Shown here in pieces: positions 54,985 to 61,289 of a DNA stretch of 64,000 nt (position 1 is the first letter of the stretch; every line of letters starts with the position of its first letter). Below the pieces are notes generated by a model. It was not told the origin of the DNA. It saw nothing but the letters and a program-made list of their open reading frames with translations, and ran no database searches. The stretch spans positions 124,001 through 188,000 of the forward strand of contig NZ_FUIC01000007.1 of NCBI RefSeq assembly GCF_900163695.1, read 5' to 3'. The position numbers and the translations under genes are program-made. The stretch is from Gulosibacter sp. 10 (GTDB lineage Bacteria; Actinomycetota; Actinomycetes; Actinomycetales; Microbacteriaceae).

Positions 54985-55758
54985 TCAGCGCCGGCGCTGC
55001 GCCTCGAACAGCGCCGCCCAGTGCCGCGCCTCGAGGTCCTTCGGCAGGGCGGAGGCCGGGATGCCCTCCTCAGCGAGCCTCGCGCGCACGGCCCTCCTGG
55101 ACCGCGGCTCGACGACGCGGTCGAGGATCGCGCCGATCCCGCGGCCCCGCCCGGTGAAGACCGCGTGCACGAACCGCCGGTAGGCGCTCCTGTCCCGCGA
55201 GCCCACGAGGGGGCGTTCGCGCCGCCGCATCACGAGTATGCCGCCGTCGACGCCGGGCCGCGGCCGGAAGGCGCTCGCGCGCACCCGCCCCTCGAGCGAG
55301 AACTCGACCCACGGCCACCACTGCGCCGTCATCATCGTGGCGCCGCCGACCGCGGCGCGGCGGCGCGCGACCTCCCACTGCACGAGCAGCACCGCGTCGG
55401 TCCAGGAGCGCGAGTGCAGCACCCGTCGGAGCGCGGCGGTGGTCAGGTGGAAGGGGAGGTTGCCGACCACGACGTGCGGGCGGTCCGGCAGCCGGTGGTC
55501 GAGGAGATCGCCGGCGACGAGCTCGACGTGGCGCGCGAGCCGCGGCCGCAGCTCGCGCACGAGCGTCTCATCGATCTCGATGGCGCGCAGGGGGCGTCCG
55601 AGCCGCTGCAGCGCGAGCGTGATCGCGCCCGAGCCCGCGCCGAGCTCGATGATCGGCCCGTTCGTGCGCTGCACGAGTCGGACGAGGTGTTCGATGGTCT
55701 TCCGGTCGGTGAGGAAGTTCTGACCGTGTTCGTGGCGTCCGCCACTGTAGGTAGGCAT
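54985..55758 (-). CDS. erm: 23S rRNA (adenine-2058-N6)-methyltransferase, Erm(X)-like
   Basis: A 257-residue SAM-dependent methyltransferase that (di)methylates A2058 of 23S rRNA, blocking macrolides, lincosamides and streptogramin B. HEHGQNFLTDRKTIEHLV (about 9-26) opens the family. IIELGAGSGAITLAL is SAM motif I, VVVGNLPFHLTTAALRRVL the NLPF-type catalytic motif IV, and QWEVARRRAAVGGATMMTAQWWPWV the segment that makes it closest to Erm(X). ATG 55758 with GGAG 10 nt upstream is preferred over the frame's earlier start. Expression is probably inducible through the leader at 55861-55890. Confidence 0.9.
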   Translation of the reverse strand: MPTYSGGRHEHGQNFLTDRKTIEHLVRLVQRTNGPIIELGAGSGAITLALQRLGRPLRAIEIDETLVRELRPRLARHVELVAGDLLDHRLPDRPHVVVGNLPFHLTTAALRRVLHSRSWTDAVLLVQWEVARRRAAVGGATMMTAQWWPWVEFSLEGRVRASAFRPRPGVDGGILVMRRRERPLVGSRDRSAYRRFVHAVFTGRGRGIGAILDRVVEPRSRRAVRARLAEEGIPASALPKDLEARHWAALFEAQRRR

Positions 55759-55768
55759 GAGAAGCGTG

Positions 55769-55862
55769 CTCCGCAGAAGTCGTGTGCTTCCGGGCAGCAA
55801 TGAGCACCGCCCGGCTGGACTGCCTGAGCGGCGGAGACTGTGTACGGTGCAGGTCCGCCGCT
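55769..55862 (-). promoter_or_regulatory. Attenuator hairpins of the erm leader
   Basis: On the minus strand, arm 1 AGCGGCGGA (55862-55854, starting in the leader's stop codon) pairs with arm 2 TCCGCCGCT (55835-55827). A second stem CCGGGC/GCCCGG (55814-55809 with 55795-55790) lies downstream. Arm 2's CTCCGC could instead pair with the SD GCGGAG (55774-55769). GAAGC/GCTTC encloses the SD in a third weak hairpin. This is the usual alternative-pairing layout of translational attenuation; the exact conformers are inferred. Confidence 0.6.
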
Positions 55863-55890
55863 ATGCGCGACGGATCCGTACTATTGCCAT
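55861..55890 (-). CDS. erm leader peptide MAIVRIRRA
   Basis: A nine-codon ORF (ATG 55890-55888, stop TAG) lies 102 nt upstream of the erm start codon, in the same direction. Its product contains Arg-Ile-Arg, the +x+ motif known to stall ribosomes with bound macrolide, and stalling near it would mask arm 1 of the hairpin. No strong SD precedes it; TACGCT about 20 nt upstream may be a -10. Too short for gene callers. Function inferred from location and motif. Confidence 0.65.
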   Translation of the reverse strand: MAIVRIRRA

Positions 55891-56084
55891 GACTGGGATA
55901 CCCACGCCCTCAGCGTAGCAGGGGCCGAGCGATGCCGTCCCGGCGCGGCGGCCACGAGTCCGTGCGCAGCGGCCGCGCAGCTACTACACTGCCCGGGACC
56001 GCAACGATCCCGCCCTCGCGGGGGTCAGGCGCCTCCGCCCCTCCGGCGAGGCCTCTTCGTCACCGTCGACAGGGAGGAGCCCCG

Positions 56085-57011
56085 ATGCTCGATCACCGGC
56101 TCACCGTGCTTCGCACCTTCGCAGCCTGCGGAACGGTGGGCGCGACCGCCGAGACGCTGGGCTACTCCGCGTCGGCCGTGTCCGCCCAGCTCCGCGAGTA
56201 CCAGCGCGCACTCGGCATACGGCTCGTCGTCAAGGACGGCCGCGGGCTGCGGCTGACCGCGTCCGGGGCGACGCTGGTCGAACGGGCCGACGAGCTGGTC
56301 TCCGCATGGGAGCGCATCTACAGCGAGATCCGCAACGCGGACGAGGACGCCGCCCCCGCCCTGCTGCGCCTGGGCGGGTTCTCCACGGCGACCGCCTCGC
56401 TGCTCTCGCCCGTGGCCGCGCGCCTCAAGGAGCGGCACGCCCTGCTGGACGTGCACATCGTGGAGGCCGACCCCGCCCGGTGCGTGGACCTGCTCGTCGC
56501 GGAGCGGCTCGACATCGCCGTGATCGTCGCGATGCAGACCACGCCGGGGATCAACGACGGCGCCCTCGAGCAGATCACCCTGGTCGACGATCCGCTCGAC
56601 GTCATCGTCCCCGCCGGCCACCCGCTCGCCGACAGGGAGGCCGTGAGCCTCGAGGAGTTCGCCGGCGACCACTGGATCACCGATCGTCCCGGCACCCCCT
56701 ACCGCGCCCTCTTCGTCACCGCGTTCACGGCCGTCGGCGTCACGCCCCGAGTCGTGCACCAGGTCTCCGACTGGGGCTCGCAGGAGTCGCTGGTGAGCAA
56801 CGGACTGGGCGTGGCGTTCGTCCCCCGGCTCATGCGGCTGAGCAGTGATTCCGGCGTGCGGCGAGTACCGCTGACGGGCGCGACGGCGCCCACGCGCAGG
56901 GTGCTCGCCGTGCTGCGCCGCGGCACGAGAACGCACCGGCTGTTCTCCGAGGCGCTGGGCTCGCTCACGGAGACCGCGCTCTACGCGCAGAGCCTCACCA
57001 CGCCCCGCTGA
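56085..57011 (+). CDS. LysR-family transcriptional regulator
   Basis: A 308-residue regulator. The HTH is at about 3-60 (LTVLRTFAACGTVGATAETLGYSASAVSAQLREYQRALG). The effector domain (about 88-290) contains VDLLVAERLDIAVIVAM and LVSNGLGVAFVPRLM. ATG 56085 follows GGGAGGAGC. It is divergent from erm and convergent with the betaine cluster, with which it shares a terminator. It may regulate either neighbour, but no T-N11-A box was evident beside it. Confidence 0.88.
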   Translation: MLDHRLTVLRTFAACGTVGATAETLGYSASAVSAQLREYQRALGIRLVVKDGRGLRLTASGATLVERADELVSAWERIYSEIRNADEDAAPALLRLGGFSTATASLLSPVAARLKERHALLDVHIVEADPARCVDLLVAERLDIAVIVAMQTTPGINDGALEQITLVDDPLDVIVPAGHPLADREAVSLEEFAGDHWITDRPGTPYRALFVTAFTAVGVTPRVVHQVSDWGSQESLVSNGLGVAFVPRLMRLSSDSGVRRVPLTGATAPTRRVLAVLRRGTRTHRLFSEALGSLTETALYAQSLTTPR

Positions 57012-57064
57012 GCCGCCGCCGACGCCCCGACGCACACCGCGGGCGCCCCGACGCACACCGGATT

Positions 57065-57090
57065 CGGGGGCACCGCGAACGGCGCCCCCG
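57065..57090. terminator. Terminator between LysR gene and gbcB
   Basis: Arms CGGGGGC (57065-57071) and GCCCCCG (57084-57090) form a 7-bp stem. Wider imperfect pairing between about 57037 and 57094 (ACCGCGGGCGCC with GGCGCCCCCGCGGT) is possible. A 17-nt direct repeat, CGCCCCGACGCACACCG, occurs twice just before it. Confidence 0.6.
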
Positions 57091-57113
57091 CGGTTCCGAT
57101 GCCGCGAGGCCCG

Positions 57114-58505
57114 TCAGGCCTCGATGACGAGGTCCGTCCGCGCCGTGGAGCAGCAGGGAAGGAACTTCCCCGATTCGATCTCCCGCCTGCGGATCCCGCC
57201 CTGGTGGTGCATCTCCACCTCGCCGGAGCGCTTGATCGACTTGCAGGAGCCGCACATGCCCTCCTGGCAGTTCATGGGAATGCGGATGCCGGCGGCGCTG
57301 GCCGCGCCGAGGACGTTCTCCCCCTCCTCGATCCGCACGTTGAGCCGGCTGCGCAGAAAGGTCATGGTCAGCGCCCCCTCGCCCACGGTGTCGAACGCGG
57401 CCGCGTCCGGCCCGCCCTCCCCGGCCGCTGCCTCGGCACCGCCGTCGACCGGCGTCCCCGCATCGGCCGGGCCGTCCCCGCCCTCCCCGGCTCCGGAGGA
57501 CGGCACCGGCCGCGCCTCGCGCTCGTGGCCGAGCCCGTAGACGTCGAACGCCGCGGGCTGCCCGTCGAGGGACTCCTCGGACGCGGCCGCGATCTCCTCG
57601 GCGAGCTCCACCTCCGCCTTGTACTCGAGACGCGTTCCGTGGTCCCCGGAGAAGAACTCCATGTGCACGGAGGTGTCGTCGACGCCCAGATCGCGCAGCA
57701 GTTCCCCCGCCGCGTTGAGGTATCCCTCGGGTCCGCAGGCGTAGACCTGTCTGCCGTTGGCGTCCGGGGCGACCTCCTCGATCATCGACGCGGTGAGCCG
57801 GCCGGCCATCCCCTCCCACGAGCCGTCGACGCTGCGGTCCCCCAACGAGTAGTAGACGACGATGCGGTAGTCGACGGAGGCGAGGTACTCCAGCTCGCGC
57901 GAGAAGGCGAACGTGCCCGGCGCGGCCCCGTGGTAGAGCAGCACGATGTCCGCGGCGCCCGGCAGCGAGTGCACGGTGCGGACCATGGACATCAGGGGCG
58001 TGATGCCGGACCCCGCCGCGAGGAAGAGGAACCGCGCGCGGCGATCGGCATCCGGCAGGTGGAATGCGCCCACCGGCCCCAGCATCTCGAGCACGGTGCC
58101 GGGCCGCACGTGCTCGTGCACCCAGGGGGAGACCCGTCCCCCGGTCTCCCGCTTGACCGTGATCGCGAACGTCCACGGCTGCGTGGGGGCGCTGGAGATC
58201 GAATAGCTGCGGTCCACCGGATCCGCGTCCGGGCCGTCCACGGGGAAGGCGATGTTCACGTACTGCCCGGAGCGGAAGGCGAGCGGGGCGCCGTCCGTCC
58301 GCCGGAACACGAAGGTCATCATGTCCCCCACCTCGGGGACGGTCTCGACGCACTCCGCCGTGAACTCCTGCGGGTGCCAGGGCCCGAGCGCCTTCGCCGC
58401 GCCGGCCGGCTCCGCCGAGGCCTGGAGCACGCGGTTCCACGGCATCTCCAGGCCGCGGATGCGCTCGGCGAAGGGCAGCGCGGTCGTCGAGATCTCCACC
58501 GTCAT
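57114..58505 (-). CDS. gbcB: Glycine betaine monooxygenase reductase component (GbcB-like)
   Basis: A 463-residue FNR-type flavin/NAD reductase with a C-terminal plant-type 2Fe-2S ferredoxin domain, supplying electrons to GbcA. RSYSISSAP (FAD) and FLFLAAGSGITPLMSM (NAD) mark the reductase (about 40-300). CQEGMCGSC and the later CCS provide the cluster Cys near 425-455. Between them lies an Ala/Gly/Glu/Pro-rich linker (about 330-395), much longer than in typical FNR-ferredoxin reductases. ATG 58505 overlaps the gbcA stop by 4 nt, giving tight coupling. Confidence 0.9.
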   Translation of the reverse strand: MTVEISTTALPFAERIRGLEMPWNRVLQASAEPAGAAKALGPWHPQEFTAECVETVPEVGDMMTFVFRRTDGAPLAFRSGQYVNIAFPVDGPDADPVDRSYSISSAPTQPWTFAITVKRETGGRVSPWVHEHVRPGTVLEMLGPVGAFHLPDADRRARFLFLAAGSGITPLMSMVRTVHSLPGAADIVLLYHGAAPGTFAFSRELEYLASVDYRIVVYYSLGDRSVDGSWEGMAGRLTASMIEEVAPDANGRQVYACGPEGYLNAAGELLRDLGVDDTSVHMEFFSGDHGTRLEYKAEVELAEEIAAASEESLDGQPAAFDVYGLGHEREARPVPSSGAGEGGDGPADAGTPVDGGAEAAAGEGGPDAAAFDTVGEGALTMTFLRSRLNVRIEEGENVLGAASAAGIRIPMNCQEGMCGSCKSIKRSGEVEMHHQGGIRRREIESGKFLPCCSTARTDLVIEA

Positions 58506-59806
58506 GCGAGGTGCTCCTGCATGCGCTTCGCGTACCAGCTGATGAAGGCCTCCACCTGGTACTCGCTCTTCATGTACGGGCCGGGCTCGTACGCCGGGCT
58601 CGAGGCTCCGCGCTGGCAGAGCTCCACGAAGTGCTTGTCCTGCAGGTTGGTCTGCTTCCAGGTGTGGGTGAGCTCCTCGAGGTCGTAGTCGACGCCCTCC
58701 ACCGCGTCGTCGGCGACGAGCCAGGTGGTGCGGACCAGCGTGCGCCCCTCGTCGATGGGGAAGGCGGAGAAGGTGATGACGTGATCCGAGAGGAAGTGGA
58801 ACCACGAGTTGGGCTGCAGATGCATCGAGCATCGGCCGAGGCGGAAGTCCCGAAGGTCGCCGAGGAGCTTCTTGGACAGCCTCCGCCCGGTCGCCGAGAA
58901 GGACTCGCCCTCGCCGTCGAGCGGCTCGCGGGAGATGCGGATCCCGGCGATGCGCGTGTCGAGCTCCTCCACCACCTCGTACGGCAGCCCGTAGCGCTTG
59001 CACCGTTCGCGGAGCGCTTCCTCGGAGGCGAGGTTGCGCTGCCAGACCTCCTCCAGATGCGGCGGGATGATGCCCTCCGTCAGCCCCCAGGTGGGGAACA
59101 GCGAGCAGGCCAGCTCGGGGTGGCCGTCGCAGTGGTAGCACTCGCGGTTGTTCTCCATCACGAGCTTCCAGTTGCCCTCTTCGACGATGTTCTGCTGATA
59201 GGCGACCTTCGTCTTCCCGAGCTCGTGCGGCGCCAGGTAGGGTTCGAAGCGCTTCGCGACCTCGTCGAAGTCCTGCGGCGGCTCGTCGGCGAGGCACACG
59301 AAGATGAGCCCCGCCACCTCGCGGGAGTGCGCGCGCTTGAGGTTGTAGCAGCCCTTGGCGAAGTCGGCCTCGCCCGGGGCCGAGGCATGGATGAGCGTCC
59401 CCTCGGCGTCGTATGTCCACGAGTGGTACTGGCAGACGAGGTTGCCGGTGGTTCCCGTCTTCTCGGTGAGCACTCGTGCGCCGCGGTGGCGGCAGACGTT
59501 GTGCAGCACGTTGATGCCGCCGTCGTCGTTGCGGAGCACGATCAGGGAGTGCGGCCCGTAGTCCACCGTCACGTAATCGCCCGGTTCCGGCACTTCGGCC
59601 GTGCTCGCCGCGAAGACCCAGTGGTTCGCGAAGATGCCCTCCATGTCGGCCGCGAAGATCGCGGGGTCGGTGTAGAAGGGGGCTTCGAGGGAGAAGCCCG
59701 CCCGGCGCTCCTCGAGGAGCCGGCGGAGCTCCGCGAGACGCTCCTCGAGGAGCGCCGCCGTCGGGCGGCCGGGCCTGGTGGAGGTCAGGTTCACTGCAGG
59801 TGCCAT
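58502..59806 (-). CDS. gbcA: Glycine betaine monooxygenase oxygenase component (Rieske, GbcA-like)
   Basis: A 434-residue Rieske non-heme iron oxygenase that would demethylate glycine betaine to dimethylglycine with release of formaldehyde. The Rieske Cys-x-His...Cys-x2-His is in CRHRGARVLT and CQYHSWTYD (about 97-125). The mononuclear iron site is in ENNRECYHCDGHPE (about 207-220). FLSDHVITFSAFP and the C-terminal domain follow. ATG 59806 is the first start with homology. Its 5' region contains spaced CGGATG copies (59878, 59890, with CGGATC at 59897). Confidence 0.92.
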   Translation of the reverse strand: MAPAVNLTSTRPGRPTAALLEERLAELRRLLEERRAGFSLEAPFYTDPAIFAADMEGIFANHWVFAASTAEVPEPGDYVTVDYGPHSLIVLRNDDGGINVLHNVCRHRGARVLTEKTGTTGNLVCQYHSWTYDAEGTLIHASAPGEADFAKGCYNLKRAHSREVAGLIFVCLADEPPQDFDEVAKRFEPYLAPHELGKTKVAYQQNIVEEGNWKLVMENNRECYHCDGHPELACSLFPTWGLTEGIIPPHLEEVWQRNLASEEALRERCKRYGLPYEVVEELDTRIAGIRISREPLDGEGESFSATGRRLSKKLLGDLRDFRLGRCSMHLQPNSWFHFLSDHVITFSAFPIDEGRTLVRTTWLVADDAVEGVDYDLEELTHTWKQTNLQDKHFVELCQRGASSPAYEPGPYMKSEYQVEAFISWYAKRMQEHLA

Positions 59807-60037
59807 GGTGTGTCTCTCTCCTGGTTTCGTCTGCCGAGCTGTGCAGCAGGGCATGGCGCCCCTGGACGCCGTACGGACGGATGCGATGTCGGATGACGGA
59901 TCCCGGCTGTGCGGGGCGAGCGCGATCCACTTCGATGTGCACCGGCTCACTGGCCAGGCTAGGGATTCCGAACATTGAAGAAAAGCGCAATTCATCGCAG
60001 GAGATCATGCGGGTTTCTTGCAGATTCCCAGCGGCCC

Positions 60038-60898
60038 TCAGGCCAGGATCACGGTCCGGCTGCCGTTGAGGAACACTCGCGACTCGCAGTGCCACTTCAC
60101 CGCGTCGGCCAGGGCCCTGCTCTCGGAGCCGCGTCCCGCGGCGACGAGGTCCTCGGGGTCGAACGTGTGGTCGACGGGGATGACCTGCTGCGCGATGATC
60201 GGTCCCTCGTCGAGCTCGTCGTTGACGTAGTGGGCGGTCGCGCCCACCGTCTTCACGCCGCGCTCGTACGCCTGGTGGTAGGGCTTGGCGCCCTTGAAGC
60301 TGGGCAGGAAGGAGTGGTGGATGTTGATCGCTCGCCCCGCCAGGGCGGCCGAGAGCTCGTCGGAGAGGATCTGCATGTATCGGGCGAGCACCACGAGGTC
60401 CACCTCGAAGCGGTCGACGAGGTCCATGAGCCGCTGCTCGGCCTCCGGCTTCGTCGTCTTCGTCACCGGCACGTGGAAGAAGGGGATGCCGTGCCATTCC
60501 ACCGTCTGCCGATGATCGGGATGGTTCGACACCACGGCCGCGATCTCGGCGTTGATCTCCCCCATCCGCGTCCGGTAGAGGAGGTCGTTGAGGCAGTGCC
60601 CGAACCTGGACACCATGACGAGGAGCCGCTGCTTCTGCCCGGTCGGCCGCAGCTCCCACTCGGCGCCCAGCTCCTCGGCGAGCGCCGCGAAGTCCGCGTC
60701 GACCCGTTCGAGATCCGCGCCCTGCCCGAGCGAGAACCGGATGCGGGAGAAGAAGCGGGAGGTGCGGGGGTCGTCGAACTGCTTGAGCTCGATGATGTCC
60801 CCGCCGTGAGCGACGAGCACGCCCGTGAGTGCGTGGACGATGCCGCCGCGCTGCGGGCAGGCGAAGGTGATGACGTGGTCGAGCGTCTGGATGGTCAT
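60038..60898 (-). CDS. purU: Formyltetrahydrofolate deformylase
   Basis: A 286-residue enzyme hydrolysing 10-formyl-THF to THF and formate. The N-terminal ACT domain (about 5-80; HVITFACPQRGGIVHALTGVLVAHGGDI) precedes a formyltransferase-like domain with HHSFLPSFKGAKPYHQAYERGVK, the catalytic His/Asn/Asp region (SNHPD nearby). In methylamine and betaine catabolism PurU recycles folate loaded by DMGDH/sarcosine oxidation; its place between the DMGDH-like and gbc genes supports that. It lies 232 nt from gbcA, so a separate promoter for gbcAB is possible. Confidence 0.92.
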   Translation of the reverse strand: MTIQTLDHVITFACPQRGGIVHALTGVLVAHGGDIIELKQFDDPRTSRFFSRIRFSLGQGADLERVDADFAALAEELGAEWELRPTGQKQRLLVMVSRFGHCLNDLLYRTRMGEINAEIAAVVSNHPDHRQTVEWHGIPFFHVPVTKTTKPEAEQRLMDLVDRFEVDLVVLARYMQILSDELSAALAGRAINIHHSFLPSFKGAKPYHQAYERGVKTVGATAHYVNDELDEGPIIAQQVIPVDHTFDPEDLVAAGRGSESRALADAVKWHCESRVFLNGSRTVILA

Positions 60899-60989
60899 GC
60901 GAGCTCCTGATTCGATCGGATGTCGGTGCGTTCGGCGATGGATGGGCGGCGGCGGGGTTTCGCCGCAAGATGGCGCAGGGGAGGTCCGG

Positions 60990-61289
60990 TCAGTCCTCGA
61001 CCTTCGGCTTCACCCTGACGACCCGGTCGGGGAGGACCAGCAGCATCGTGGCGGTGTCGAGGTAGTCGTGGTCGTCCTGCCCCGCCTCCAGACGCTCCGC
61101 CTCCGCCCGGCTCGAGACCACGGACACCGACCCCAGCAGCGGACGCTTCGCCGTGTCCCTCTCATCGTCCGGTGCTGGGTCGGGAGCTCCGCCGCGGGAA
61201 CGCCGCTGTTCCTCCGCGCAGGGGTCGGCGGCGGGCTCGTGGGCGCCGGGGCGGTGCGCGGCATGCGCGGCACCGCCCCGGTCGCTCAC
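60990..61289 (-). CDS. Uncharacterised 99-residue protein in the betaine operon
   Basis: The GTG at 61289 overlaps the DMGDH-like stop by 4 nt (GTGA), typical of translational coupling, and the frame runs to 60990. The first 45 residues are basic and Ala/Arg/Glu-rich. The C-terminal half (LLGSVSVVSSRAEAERLEAGQDDHDYLDTATMLLVLPDRVVRVKPKVED) looks like a folded beta-alpha segment. I do not recognise it. Its position suggests a role in C1 or betaine metabolism (inference). A longer open frame upstream is shadow of the DMGDH gene. Confidence 0.5.
   Translation of the reverse strand: MSDRGGAAHAAHRPGAHEPAADPCAEEQRRSRGGAPDPAPDDERDTAKRPLLGSVSVVSSRAEAERLEAGQDDHDYLDTATMLLVLPDRVVRVKPKVED

Noticed and set aside
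59807-60037. Possible glycine riboswitch before the gbc genes
   Set aside because: I could not find the conserved tandem-aptamer segments; only short CGGATG repeats are present.
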